Assembly (NCBI GenBank): GCA_902800905.1 | Contig: CADCGC010000017.1 | Span: 1 to 38,281, forward strand | Source of the DNA: an uncultured Erysipelotrichaceae bacterium | GTDB taxonomy: Bacteria; Bacillota_I; Bacilli_A; RFN20; CAG-826 | DNA: 38,281 bases | Reading direction: 5' to 3' | Part shown: positions 16,817-26,687 of the stretch, in pieces | How the letters are laid out: every line of letters starts with the position of its first letter | Numbering within the stretch: position 1 is the stretch's first letter | Made by a program: the position numbers and the translations under genes | Notes under the pieces: generated by a model | Told to the model about the DNA's origin: nothing | The model's input: only the letters and a program-made list of their open reading frames with translations | Databases searched by the model: none

Positions 16817-17800
16817 ATGGCAGCACCTGTAAGTGAACACGTTTATCACGACTTTATTTACTCCGTGACTTTGAAAAAAGTTAATAGCGACGCAAAAACG
16901 TTTCAACTACTTTTCGGAGCAAGCCAAAACCTTGAAGAGTATCAATTATTAACGATTGATTTTGCGGAAGGAAAGATCTCTTTTGGAAATCACGAAAAAG
17001 AAATCAAATCAGTGAGCCAGGAATTTGAATCTGACCGCGAATATAAAGTCAATCTTATCGTTAATGATGGCATTGCCAAATTATATCTGGATGGTAATGA
17101 TGTTGCTTCTTTGGTCTATGGCTTATCCGATTATGAAGGAGGAAAAGTCGCTTCTAATTTAGAAGAAAGTCATTTTGATTATTCAAAAACCTCTTTAAAA
17201 AGCTTAAACACTAACACAGGAGACTTTAATTGTTTAGGTTATGAAGTCTTAAGAGTGGTTAATTTAGGCGATGGAAATTACCGTTTAAAAGATACCGAAT
17301 ATAGCGTTTCTGATGGGGTTATCACTATCGATAGAGATTATTTAAAAACATTAGAAACCAATTCTGATTACAAATTTAGAGCGATTACCGATTTAACCGA
17401 TTTTGATTTTTATGTGTCCACACCAAGCGTTGGAGTTCAAGTCATCTCTTCGGTTGAAAAGTATTATCGTGGGGATAGCTTAAGATTTGAATTTAGTGAA
17501 GACACTGTAGTTAGTAAAACATATATCGATAACGAGGAGTTTGAATTTGTATATACTACCTCTAATAACGTCCTCACCGTTGATAAAGAAGCCGCTAATA
17601 GATTAGTAAGTGGTAAACATACCGCTAAATTCTTTACAAATAATGGACGTCCGGAAGCTGAATTCTCATTATATGAATCCGTAGAAATCATTCCTGAGGT
17701 TCAGCCAGCACCAAATCACACATTTTTCTTCATTGATATTGGAATATTTGGCGTTCTCATTTTGGGATATGTTTTATTCTCCAAAATTTTGAAACGCTAA
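16817..17800 (+). CDS. C-terminally anchored lectin-like protein, no signal peptide seen
   Basis: AAGGAGG precedes ATG 16817, 13 bp after the previous stop. Residues 10-110 look like a concanavalin/laminin-G type sandwich (LTIDFAEGKISFG, VNLIVNDGIAKLYLDGNDVA), similar to the C-terminal domain of the lipoprotein GH32 at 25203. Residues 120-295 are strand-rich and unassigned. Residues about 303-323 are one hydrophobic segment, then KILKR. No signal peptide is present at the N-terminus, so as written the protein would be tail-anchored facing inward, which is odd for a sugar-binding fold; it may be the 3' part of a split gene. Confidence 0.6.
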   Translation: MAAPVSEHVYHDFIYSVTLKKVNSDAKTFQLLFGASQNLEEYQLLTIDFAEGKISFGNHEKEIKSVSQEFESDREYKVNLIVNDGIAKLYLDGNDVASLVYGLSDYEGGKVASNLEESHFDYSKTSLKSLNTNTGDFNCLGYEVLRVVNLGDGNYRLKDTEYSVSDGVITIDRDYLKTLETNSDYKFRAITDLTDFDFYVSTPSVGVQVISSVEKYYRGDSLRFEFSEDTVVSKTYIDNEEFEFVYTTSNNVLTVDKEAANRLVSGKHTAKFFTNNGRPEAEFSLYESVEIIPEVQPAPNHTFFFIDIGIFGVLILGYVLFSKILKR

Positions 17801-17821
17801 TAATAGATAGGAGGTATGAAT

Positions 17822-18805
17822 ATGGCCGAAAAAGCATTAGTGGATGAATCCTTTAGTCCCGAGCAATTCGAAGAAAAGCCGCATTCTAAATGGGAAGAAT
17901 GGAAAGCCAATTTCAAACGTAGAGGATGGATTTTACTATTCATCTTACCGGCTTTAATCTACGTCATCATTTTCTGTTATATCCCAATGTATGGAATTCT
18001 GGTGGCTTTCCAAAATTATATGCCAGGAGACCAAATCATTGGTGCTTCAACACAATGGATCGGATTTAATAACTTCCTGACATTCTTCTCTAATCCAAAC
18101 TTCTGGGAGTACTTCACGAATACATTCCTACTTTGTATTCTTGGATTTATCGTTGGATTCCCACTGCCGATTATTGTTGCTTTATTACTAAACTCTGTCC
18201 GCAGTCATAAAGTGAAAAAAGGCTTACAAATCTTATTCTATGCCCCTCACTTCATTTCTCTTGTCGTCTTGGTTGGTATGCTCAGACTCTTATTTGACTC
18301 AGGCGGATTAATCGATCAATTAAGTATTAGATTAGGCGGAGATGCGAATGGTCTTAAGTTATTCTTATCTCCAGAAGCCTTTAGACCTTTATTTATCTTC
18401 TCAGGAAACTGGCAAGATTTTGGATGGTCCGCAATTATTTATTTAGCAGCTTTATCAGGTGTTGATCCTTCGTTACACGAAGCCGCCAAAATTGATGGCG
18501 CTTCTCGCTTTAGAAGAATCTTCAGCGTTGATTTACCAGCAATTGCCCCGACCATCGTTATGTTAATGATTCTTTCAGTTGGAAACTTGATGAGCTGTGG
18601 TTATGAGAAAGTCTTGCTTATGCAAACACCAGGAAACTTAGCCACCAGTGAAATCTTATCAACTTATGTTTACACCTTTGGTTTAATCGGCGGTCAATAT
18701 GGCGTTGGTACCGCAGCAGGTTTATTTAACTCTGTTATCAATGTCGGATTATTAGTTATCGCTAATTTCACATCAAAGAAAATATCCGGAAATGGAATGT
18801 TCTAG
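17822..18805 (+). CDS. Sugar ABC transporter permease, LplB type
   Basis: 327 residues with six membrane segments; first is WILLFILPALIYVIIFCYIP after a charged N-terminal tail. The EAA loop that docks the ATPase is HEAAKIDGASRFRRIFSVDL. Sequence style (PMYGILVAFQNY, WIGFNNF) is that of the LplB branch of MalF-like permeases, which pair with large solute-binding proteins for oligosaccharides or polysaccharide fragments. Second ATG (17822) is taken because AGGAGG is 7 bp from it and only 1 bp from the first. Partner of the next gene and of the ATPase at 27638. Confidence 0.92.
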   Translation: MAEKALVDESFSPEQFEEKPHSKWEEWKANFKRRGWILLFILPALIYVIIFCYIPMYGILVAFQNYMPGDQIIGASTQWIGFNNFLTFFSNPNFWEYFTNTFLLCILGFIVGFPLPIIVALLLNSVRSHKVKKGLQILFYAPHFISLVVLVGMLRLLFDSGGLIDQLSIRLGGDANGLKLFLSPEAFRPLFIFSGNWQDFGWSAIIYLAALSGVDPSLHEAAKIDGASRFRRIFSVDLPAIAPTIVMLMILSVGNLMSCGYEKVLLMQTPGNLATSEILSTYVYTFGLIGGQYGVGTAAGLFNSVINVGLLVIANFTSKKISGNGMF

Positions 18806-18822
18806 TAGGAGGGTATCAAATT

Positions 18823-19728
18823 ATGGAAATTAGTGAATTAAAAAAATTAAAGAAACAAAACAAGATTAAAGAAAGTAAGAAAGATTACATTTATTACGTT
18901 ATCTGTGGAGTTATTTTAACAATCTTGGCTTTAGTGGTTATCTATCCTCTTTATTACATTGTTATCGCTTCTATTTCTAATGCGGATTCCGTTATGAGAG
19001 GTGATGTTTGGCTTTATCCAATTAAATTAACATTCTCAGGCTATCAAACATTATTTAATAACGAAGATGTTTGGAGAGGCTACTTTAATACCTTGGCTTA
19101 CACTGTTTTAGGTACGGTATTTAACGTAGCTTTAACCATTCCTGCTGGATGGGCATTATCAAGAAAATATTTACCATTTAGAAAATTAATTATGGCTTTA
19201 CTAATTATCACGATGTTCTTCGGTGGTGGACTAGTTCCATATATCATTCTCTGTCGTTCATTAGGCTTATATCAAAACCCATTAATCCTCATTATTGGTG
19301 GTGGCGTTTCTGTTTATAACGTCTTTATGTGCAAATCGTTCTTTGAAAGCAATGTTCCAAAGGAAGTATTAGAGGCCGCAGAAATTGATGGAGCAGGTGA
19401 AGTGAGAGTCTTCTTTGACTTAATTCTTCCAATTGCTAGTTCTATTATCAGCGTTATGGTCCTATTCTACGCAGTCGGACACTGGAACAACTATATTGAT
19501 GCTTATATTTTCAATATTGATAAGAGTTTCTATCCACTTCAAACCGTTATTAACGGAATGCTTAATTCCACCACAACTGGTGAAGGTGAAGTGGTTATTG
19601 AACAAATGCGTATGGCCACGCAAATCAAATTTACATCGATTATTGTTGCGACATTGCCAATCTTAATCTTATATCCAATGATTGAGAAACACTTCGGTCA
19701 AGGCGTGCTCGTTGGTTCGTTCAAATAG
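18823..19728 (+). CDS. Sugar ABC transporter permease, YtcP/MalG type
   Basis: 301 residues with six membrane segments and the EAA loop LEAAEIDGAGEVRVFFDLIL. N-terminal tail is lysine-rich (KKLKKQNKIKESKK). The late GVLVGSFK ending is typical for YtcP-like permeases. Forms the heterodimeric channel with the previous gene; 17 bp separate them and a TAGGAGG ribosome site lies in the gap. Confidence 0.92.
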   Translation: MEISELKKLKKQNKIKESKKDYIYYVICGVILTILALVVIYPLYYIVIASISNADSVMRGDVWLYPIKLTFSGYQTLFNNEDVWRGYFNTLAYTVLGTVFNVALTIPAGWALSRKYLPFRKLIMALLIITMFFGGGLVPYIILCRSLGLYQNPLILIIGGGVSVYNVFMCKSFFESNVPKEVLEAAEIDGAGEVRVFFDLILPIASSIISVMVLFYAVGHWNNYIDAYIFNIDKSFYPLQTVINGMLNSTTTGEGEVVIEQMRMATQIKFTSIIVATLPILILYPMIEKHFGQGVLVGSFK

Positions 19729-19739
19729 GAGATGATGAT

Positions 19740-21374
19740 ATGAAGAAATTAATTATCGGAATATCGGTTGCTCTTGTTTGGCTAGTAGCATCCGCCGCAT
19801 TTGCGGTACTGGGCACAAATCAAAATACATCCGGAGATGGATTTGTCGTTCTTACAGTTAAAGAAGATTCCGTCAAAGACTATAACACAATGCCAGTTTT
19901 TAAGGATTTAGCTAATGAAACCGGTATCGATGTGAAATGGATTTATAACACTTCCGCACAATATTCAAACAATACTGACCCAGTTGGTATTAAAGGAATT
20001 GATGCAATTTACCATTCCGGTTTCTCAAATCTTAAGTTATATGATTATGGCCGTCGTGGAAGAATCGTGGCTATTGATCAATATTTATCAAGCATGCCTA
20101 ATTTCAAAAAGATATTAGATGAAAGAAAAGATATCTTAGAGGCACTTAAATCACCAGATGGACACATCTATTCCCTCCCTAGAGTGGAAGAAATGGGTCT
20201 AAAAGCATACCCTAATATTCTTTATTTAAATAAGAAATGGGTGAAGAAGTTAATTGATGAGAACAAATTACCCGCTGGATTAACTTTAACGGAAGCAGAT
20301 TTAAAAGATGGCCTTGATTTATCAAGAAATGAATTCAAAGGCATCTTACAACAGTTCTACGCTAACGATATGGATGGAGATGGTTCAACATCTAATGAAG
20401 TTCCATTATCGTTCGTCACTGGTAACTGGCAAGGAAATGAGGCGGATTTAATCGCTTCCTTTGGTTTACCAGAAAATCGTGAACACAAAACCATTATTGA
20501 AGATAAAGTAACATTTACCTTCACTGATGAGAAATGGTTCAATGCGGTCAGAGAACTCGCAACTTGGTTTAATTCGAAGCTCATTAAAGCAACTTCCTAT
20601 ACCCAAGGAGATAACGACTTCTTAGCAAAAGGTCAAGATGGCCGTTATGGTTCCTTCTATTGGTGGGAAAAGAATACCGTTCTTTCTAAAGAACTTAGAG
20701 ATGATTATGTGATCGTCTTACCACTTAGAAATGATGATGATATCGACCCGGAAACAGGAAAAGGAAGAAGATATGTTGGTGTTTCTAATGAACAAGAAAT
20801 CGAAAAAGGCGAATGTGTCATTCTGGAAACTTGCCAAGATAAAGAAGGTTTATTGAGTTATTTTGATAAATTCTTTGAACCAATTTATTCCGCACAGTTA
20901 AACTATGGTTCTATCAAATCAGGAGCCTTCTTACCAGAAAAAGTAAATGGAAAGCTCATTCCAAACGACGATCATGGCAATCAAAGCGCTGATGACTTCA
21001 GAATGAAAAACGCTCCATATGGTGTGGTCTATTTAACAGAAAAAGTCTGGGAAGAAAGCGTGGAAATGGAATCTAGAGCGAAACAACGTCTTGAAGATTT
21101 GAAAAACTATGTAAAGCCATATTCGTATGAAAACGCTAAGGCAATTCCAAATCTTAACTACACACAAGATGAACTAGTGACTCTTAATGTTTACGAATCT
21201 TCTTTATCAAATAATGTGAAGAGCTGGTATGTCACAAGCGTGACAAATGGAGGAATCCCTTCAAAAGAATCTTGGCAAAATTTCTTGAACACTAACAAAG
21301 GATCTATTGAAAAGGTTCTTGAAATCAACCAAGCAGCATATGACCGCTACTTAGCGGCTACCCAAGACAAATAA
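19740..21374 (+). CDS. Sugar ABC transporter solute-binding protein (family 1, LplA-like)
   Basis: 544 residues, the long type used with LplB/YtcP permeases. Residues 1-25 are a signal sequence (IIGISVALVWLVASAAFAVL) with no lipobox cysteine, unusual for a Gram-positive binding protein; it may stay as an N-terminal anchor. Residues about 115-180 give the familiar KSPDGHIYSLPRVEE and NILYLNKKWVKKL. An acidic DMDGDGSTSNEVPLSF segment near residue 212 looks like a calcium site of this family. Position between the permeases and the GH32 genes suggests fructo-oligosaccharides as ligand. Confidence 0.9.
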   Translation: MKKLIIGISVALVWLVASAAFAVLGTNQNTSGDGFVVLTVKEDSVKDYNTMPVFKDLANETGIDVKWIYNTSAQYSNNTDPVGIKGIDAIYHSGFSNLKLYDYGRRGRIVAIDQYLSSMPNFKKILDERKDILEALKSPDGHIYSLPRVEEMGLKAYPNILYLNKKWVKKLIDENKLPAGLTLTEADLKDGLDLSRNEFKGILQQFYANDMDGDGSTSNEVPLSFVTGNWQGNEADLIASFGLPENREHKTIIEDKVTFTFTDEKWFNAVRELATWFNSKLIKATSYTQGDNDFLAKGQDGRYGSFYWWEKNTVLSKELRDDYVIVLPLRNDDDIDPETGKGRRYVGVSNEQEIEKGECVILETCQDKEGLLSYFDKFFEPIYSAQLNYGSIKSGAFLPEKVNGKLIPNDDHGNQSADDFRMKNAPYGVVYLTEKVWEESVEMESRAKQRLEDLKNYVKPYSYENAKAIPNLNYTQDELVTLNVYESSLSNNVKSWYVTSVTNGGIPSKESWQNFLNTNKGSIEKVLEINQAAYDRYLAATQDK

Positions 21375-21386
21375 CAAAGGAGACTT

Positions 21387-22064
21387 ATGAAAGGAATAAG
21401 GATTTTAGGTGATTATATTCTTGAAATATTAGTCATTACTATACTTGTTGCTGTTTCAGCCGCGAGTGTTATCTTCTTTATTCCAATGATGGTTGGTCTA
21501 ACGGGATATTTCAAAAATAAAAAAGACGTTCGTTTATTTAGAGATATCTTCATAACGATAAAAGAGAATTGGAAAATATTGATTCCCTATTCATTATTCC
21601 AATTAGCGATTATTGTAGCTCCAACCCTAAATATCTATTTCTTAAACACACATCCAGAAAGTATGAATTATTTCTTTCTTGGAATTAGCTATGCCGCATT
21701 AGTTTTTGGAAGCATTTACTTTGTAACCGCTCCAACAATTATTGTGAATATGAACGTCAACTTCTTTCAACTATTGCGGAATGGCTTCATGCTCCTATTT
21801 GGTTCTTTCTTTAGAACCTTACTAGCCTTAGCTATCGTCGCTGGAGTGATTGCAGCCATACTTCTATATCCGTATGTAGTAATTGCCACATTATATTTAG
21901 CTCCGCTACTCATCACTAAGTTGATGATTGAAAACTTCTATGTCTTAAAAGCAAGAGTGTTAGGAATAAACGTCTATCAATTAAAACAAAAAGAACTCTC
22001 AGATAATTATCTAGATGAAAATGGAAACATTAACCATTCTGAGGGTGAAGGAGGAAACAAATGA
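21387..22064 (+). CDS. YesL-like (DUF624) membrane protein
   Basis: 225 residues with about five to six hydrophobic segments. YesL/DUF624 proteins accompany LplB/YtcP-type sugar transporters in many Bacillota; segments such as FFIPMMVGLTGYFKNKKDV and ITIKENWKILIPY follow that pattern. Role unknown, possibly transporter assembly. The TGA stop overlaps the next ATG (ATGA). Confidence 0.75.
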   Translation: MKGIRILGDYILEILVITILVAVSAASVIFFIPMMVGLTGYFKNKKDVRLFRDIFITIKENWKILIPYSLFQLAIIVAPTLNIYFLNTHPESMNYFFLGISYAALVFGSIYFVTAPTIIVNMNVNFFQLLRNGFMLLFGSFFRTLLALAIVAGVIAAILLYPYVVIATLYLAPLLITKLMIENFYVLKARVLGINVYQLKQKELSDNYLDENGNINHSEGEGGNK

Positions 22065-23740
22065 GAAAAAGTAAATATTTAGTCGGTTCGTTACTATCGA
22101 TATTTGCTCTAGCAAGTTGTAATAACAATACCGCTTCAACTTCTAACTCAGCTCCGTCAATCATGGGAGTTAAAGGTTTTCAATGCATCGTTAACACCAC
22201 TGTCGATTTTCTTGATGGAGTTGTGGCATTAGATAAAGAAGATGGAGATATTACTCCTAATTTAAACATAACTGTTTCCCCTTCTATTGAAGTTTCCGAA
22301 GATGGATACGCTACTTTTACTAAACCCGGCGAATATCAAGTACTTTATAAAGTCACTGATAGCGAAGGTAGAACCGCCCAAAAGAATTCTTATATCGAAG
22401 TCTTAACTAGAGAAGAATATCTTAACTTTGCTATGCCATCTGGATTCTATTCGGAAGTAAATGGACTAGCAAAGTTTACAGAATGTGGAATGATTAACGG
22501 CAAATTCGTCGTCAAAGGAGAAGGACATCAAATCGCAGAAGATTTAAAAGTTAATCGTCAATTCTCCTTAAAATCAAATACCTTATATACATTTAAATAC
22601 ACAATTGATTCCCAATGTGCGGGAAAAGTTAAAGTTTTAGCGAATAACGAATATTGTGGAGAAGCCAAATTAGTGGTTGGCGATAATATTCTCTCATTTG
22701 GTCATATCGTCCAATCAGATGAAGATTATGAAGATGTCGTAATTTCCTTGTGCTTTGGCAATATTACGGGAAATGTCGATTTAGTCATTGAAGCTGTTGA
22801 AACCACATATCCACAAAACGAAGGAGAAGAAATCGATTTAACTGGCGATTTTGATTTTGGTGGAAGAGTTGAACCTAACTTCAATACCTCTTTACCAGTT
22901 AGAGGAAATGCTTTCTCCACACTTGATGGTAAAGAAGGTGTTCTCGAGGTTACCGCATCTTGCACCGACATTTGGGAAGGTGGAATGTTTGTTAATACCG
23001 GCGTCACTTTAAAAGAAGGGACAAAATACACCATTTCTTTCGATATGGATGTCGAAGAAGAAAAATATTATGAAATCGTCTTCAGATGTGGCAAATGGGG
23101 TGGAGAAAATAACTACACAACCGAATATATGAATCCAGAATATGTTGATGTAAAAGGACATATGGTTGTGGAAATTGAAGCTTCCATTGCTAAATTAGAT
23201 ACCTTATTTATCTACGTTCAATCTGGAACAGAGACTAATACGATTAGAATGAGCAATCTCAAAATCATCGAACATTTGAATGCTTATGGTCGCGATACTT
23301 ATCCAATTCAAGATTATGAAGAATACCATGATTCCACGATTGGAGAAGCCACTTTTACATCCACACTCGGTGCATTTAAATATCATATTAATAAATTTGG
23401 TTCCGTTGATAGTAATGAAAAAGTAACTAGTCCTGCTTTCTTTGTTAATGGTAGCGGTGGTAACTATGTTTTGACCTTCAAGGCAAAGGCTAGTGCACCA
23501 ATTGAAGCGGTTGTTGCCGCTCCTGTTAAAGGTGGATGGGATCCAACTATTTTATGGCAAAGAATCTACTTAAATAGCGAAGAACAAGTTTTCACTTTCT
23601 TCATGAACGCTAGTGGAGCGGATCGTGATTATACATTTGTTTGGCAATTCGGTTCTGATAAAAACCAAGCTTTTGAAAATGTCGATATCGATGTATACGA
23701 TGTTTCAATTTGCTTAAGAAATAGAGAGTTAGATGGTTAA
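22061..23740 (+). CDS. Lipoprotein with Ig-like domain and carbohydrate-binding-like modules
   Basis: 559 residues. Lipobox LASC with Cys20. Residues about 35-115 are an Ig-like/DUF5011-type domain (LDKEDGDITPN, GEYQVLYKVTDSEGRTA). Residues about 260-405 carry the same module found three times in the 14527 protein, with DIWEGGMFVNTGVTLKEG and a KLDTLFIYVQSGTETNTIRM end. A further sandwich-like domain follows (420-555, ending FENVDIDVYDVSI). Surface polysaccharide binding is inferred from the module and operon. GAAGGAGG precedes the ATG. Confidence 0.78.
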   Translation: MRKSKYLVGSLLSIFALASCNNNTASTSNSAPSIMGVKGFQCIVNTTVDFLDGVVALDKEDGDITPNLNITVSPSIEVSEDGYATFTKPGEYQVLYKVTDSEGRTAQKNSYIEVLTREEYLNFAMPSGFYSEVNGLAKFTECGMINGKFVVKGEGHQIAEDLKVNRQFSLKSNTLYTFKYTIDSQCAGKVKVLANNEYCGEAKLVVGDNILSFGHIVQSDEDYEDVVISLCFGNITGNVDLVIEAVETTYPQNEGEEIDLTGDFDFGGRVEPNFNTSLPVRGNAFSTLDGKEGVLEVTASCTDIWEGGMFVNTGVTLKEGTKYTISFDMDVEEEKYYEIVFRCGKWGGENNYTTEYMNPEYVDVKGHMVVEIEASIAKLDTLFIYVQSGTETNTIRMSNLKIIEHLNAYGRDTYPIQDYEEYHDSTIGEATFTSTLGAFKYHINKFGSVDSNEKVTSPAFFVNGSGGNYVLTFKAKASAPIEAVVAAPVKGGWDPTILWQRIYLNSEEQVFTFFMNASGADRDYTFVWQFGSDKNQAFENVDIDVYDVSICLRNRELDG

Positions 23741-23745
23741 TTAAA

Positions 23746-25206
23746 ATGATTTTAGAAGAAATAAATCAATATATCCGCGAGAAGGAGAATAAAATCAACA
23801 ATCAATATCGACTCAAATATCATATGAGTCCTCGCGTTGGTTGGATGAATGACCCTAATGGTCTAGTGTTTTATCATGGCCAATATCATTTATATTACCA
23901 AGCCAATCCTTATCGCACTCGCCCTGGACAAATGATGTGGGGACACTTTGTCTCTAGCGATTTAATATCCTTTAAAGACGAAGGAATAGCTTTAGCATTA
24001 GAAAAAGAGGGAGAAAATGCCTATTCTGGTGGTGCTATTGTTGATGAAGATAAGATTAATATCTTCTATACATTACACTTAGAAAAGCAATCTCAAGGAA
24101 TAAGATATGATGGCGATATCCTTGAAGGTGTGGAAATCTTAACTGAAAAAGAAAATGAAAAAAGAAAGACTGCTCCTCATCCAATCGAAGGATTAGATGT
24201 CAAATGTGAAGAAGTTTATCACTCTATTAGCGATGGTTATTCTTTTGATAAAGGTGAATTGGTATTTGATAACGAATCTTTACCAAGAAACATTAGCCGC
24301 GCTGATTTCAGAGATCCATGTCCCGTCAGAATTAAAGATACATATTATATCTTTGTTGGTGGAAAAGACTTAAACACCAATAAAGGTGTGATTATTGTGC
24401 TTAAGAGTAAGAACTTACATAGATTTGAATATGCCTTCTTATTAGGTCCATATTACGAACTCGGTGATATGGCGGAATGCCCATGTTACTTCAAAGTGGA
24501 TGATAAAGATGTCCTACTCGTTTCAGGAAGTAACACAGTGAGAAGAGATAATGATTTTAAAAACATCAATTGTTCTGTCTTTATCGTTGGTGATTTAGAT
24601 TTTGAAAAAGGAACGATGAAAGTTGATTTCATTAAAGAAATTGATAAAGGACCTTCCTTCTATGCTCCACAATTTATTAGAGATATCAATAAGCCTATTA
24701 TGGTTGGTTGGTTAGAAATGTGGTCCAAGAAATATCCAACTTCCATATTCAAACACGGCTATGTTGGTGCGTTTTCAATTCCAAGATTAATCTCCATCAA
24801 AAATAATGATGTTTACCAATGGCCAATTGATGAACTAGAAAAATATGAAAAGGAAATAGATGGCGATATCATTCCTCGTACATCCGATATATATCTCGAG
24901 TTAGAAAAAGGCTCTTCTTTGATATTAAAAGGTGGGAACGGGAGTTTATTCATCGGTAACGATGAAAGAGGCGTATACTTCGATAATCGCAACGGAAATA
25001 GCATGTACGAATCAATTCGTCATACGAATAACCAATACGACAATGCTTCTTTAAGGATTTTACTCGATACATCAAGTATTGAAATATTCGTGGAAAATGG
25101 AAAAGAAGTTATAAGCGATAGATTCTATATCGATGGAAAATGGACATTAGAAACAAATGGAATAGTCAAAAATATCAAAGTAAAGGAAATAGGTGATAAG
25201 CAATGA
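23746..25206 (+). CDS. Glycoside hydrolase family 32, cytoplasmic beta-fructosidase
   Basis: 486 residues without signal peptide. All GH32 catalytic motifs are present: WMNDPNG with nucleophile Asp36, FRDP with transition-state Asp190, and AECP with acid/base Glu244. The C-terminal beta sandwich ends with LRILLDTSSIEIFVENG, usual for the family. Hydrolyses terminal beta-fructosyl bonds of sucrose or fructo-oligosaccharides after import. There is an insertion of about 30 residues before FRDP (around 117-150). No ribosome site; it starts 5 bp after the previous stop and is probably translationally coupled. Confidence 0.93.
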   Translation: MILEEINQYIREKENKINNQYRLKYHMSPRVGWMNDPNGLVFYHGQYHLYYQANPYRTRPGQMMWGHFVSSDLISFKDEGIALALEKEGENAYSGGAIVDEDKINIFYTLHLEKQSQGIRYDGDILEGVEILTEKENEKRKTAPHPIEGLDVKCEEVYHSISDGYSFDKGELVFDNESLPRNISRADFRDPCPVRIKDTYYIFVGGKDLNTNKGVIIVLKSKNLHRFEYAFLLGPYYELGDMAECPCYFKVDDKDVLLVSGSNTVRRDNDFKNINCSVFIVGDLDFEKGTMKVDFIKEIDKGPSFYAPQFIRDINKPIMVGWLEMWSKKYPTSIFKHGYVGAFSIPRLISIKNNDVYQWPIDELEKYEKEIDGDIIPRTSDIYLELEKGSSLILKGGNGSLFIGNDERGVYFDNRNGNSMYESIRHTNNQYDNASLRILLDTSSIEIFVENGKEVISDRFYIDGKWTLETNGIVKNIKVKEIGDKQ

Positions 25207-26687
25207 GAAAAACAAATTTATTAGCTTTATTAGCGGCGTTATTACTCTCCGCATGTCAAGAAAGTGGAATCAATCAAACGGGAGCCACTGTTTTCCCAGC
25301 GTCCACAATTGATGATTCCGTCGCCATTACAATGGGCGACGTTATGCCTTTTTATGATAATGGGACAATGAACATTTACCATTTAAGAAATATCACCGGT
25401 TCTAATAGCCTTTTCTATCACCCAATTGCTAGATTAACCACCTCCGACTATATCCATTATAAAGACGAGGGAGTCGTTTTAGATTACGAAGAAGATATTT
25501 CCTCAATCGATGCAGCGTTAGGAACTGGATCATTTATAAAAGATGATAATGGCCTATATCACTGTTTCTATACTGGCCATAACGGAAACGCTCATGATGA
25601 AGATGTCCAACTACCACATGTTGAAGCTATTAGACATGCGACAAGTCCTGACCAAGTTAGTTGGACAAAAGATGAAGAATTTATGATTTTTGGTTACGAA
25701 GATGATTTCCGTGATCCATACGTTTATAAAGATGTCGAATCAGGCAAATATTGCATGTTAATAACCACTAGACACGCTGGAAATGCTGTTATTAAAAGAT
25801 ATCAAGCAGATTCATTATCAGTAAACAAAGATGGCTGGGTTGCAGATGAAGGATTCTTCTTCATCAATGATGATGGTAGTTACAACATGGAATGTCCATC
25901 TTATGTTGAATATAATGGCAAATTCTATTTAGCCTATAGTGAACAAGGCGAAAACCGCGTAACTCACTACCGTTATAGAAACACTAATACAGGCGATTGG
26001 ATTAGACCAAGTAGAGATGCTATCGATGCAAGTGGATTCTACGCTGGAAGATTAGAAAAAGCGGGAGAAAAATTAATGGCCTTTGCTTGGTGCGCACGTC
26101 TTACTGGTGGTAACACTGGTAGCTTTGACTGGGCAGGAAATTTAGTTTCTCATGAATTAAAGCAAAACGAGAATGGTGAATTGTCTCCAATTATGCCACA
26201 AACATATAAAGATTATTTCTCACATAAAGTTAGTTATGGAGAGCAAGAACAATATAGTTTTGCCGGGGAAAAATTTGAAGCTCACGCTTTGAATAAAAAA
26301 TCCACTAACGTCACAAGAATGGCCATGACATTATCTAATTTAGGTGACGATGGTGACTTTGGCATTTCTTTTGGACTTAATAATCAATACAACAATTGTT
26401 TAGGAGATGGAATGATTTCCTTTGATTTAAAAGAAGACCGTATCATTTGTTACAACAACGTCTCAAGTATCGTAAGATATGGTTCCGCATTAACAAGCAT
26501 TTATTATAATTTTGAAGAAAATAAAGAATACTCCGTGAACGCAATTATCGATGATGAAATTATTTCCGTTTATGTGAATGATGAAGTCGCTTTGACTTGT
26601 CGCTTAGTGAATATGGAAAATAATTCCTTCACCATTTATTCAAATAAAGCAAAAGTAGAAATTAAAGGAATGGAATTCTATGAGTAA
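25203..26687 (+). CDS. Lipoprotein GH32-type beta-fructosidase, surface
   Basis: 494 residues. Lipobox LLSAC with Cys18. The catalytic layout is the divergent GH32 form: GDVMPFYD replaces WMNDPNG and provides the nucleophile Asp46, FRDP gives Asp171, and NMECPSY gives Glu230. The C-terminal domain (about 350-494) is a sandwich with YSVNAIIDDEIISVYVNDEV. Likely cuts fructan outside the cell so that fragments can be imported; levan versus inulin cannot be told. Overlaps the previous gene by 4 bp and the next by 8 bp. Confidence 0.85.
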   Translation: MRKTNLLALLAALLLSACQESGINQTGATVFPASTIDDSVAITMGDVMPFYDNGTMNIYHLRNITGSNSLFYHPIARLTTSDYIHYKDEGVVLDYEEDISSIDAALGTGSFIKDDNGLYHCFYTGHNGNAHDEDVQLPHVEAIRHATSPDQVSWTKDEEFMIFGYEDDFRDPYVYKDVESGKYCMLITTRHAGNAVIKRYQADSLSVNKDGWVADEGFFFINDDGSYNMECPSYVEYNGKFYLAYSEQGENRVTHYRYRNTNTGDWIRPSRDAIDASGFYAGRLEKAGEKLMAFAWCARLTGGNTGSFDWAGNLVSHELKQNENGELSPIMPQTYKDYFSHKVSYGEQEQYSFAGEKFEAHALNKKSTNVTRMAMTLSNLGDDGDFGISFGLNNQYNNCLGDGMISFDLKEDRIICYNNVSSIVRYGSALTSIYYNFEENKEYSVNAIIDDEIISVYVNDEVALTCRLVNMENNSFTIYSNKAKVEIKGMEFYE

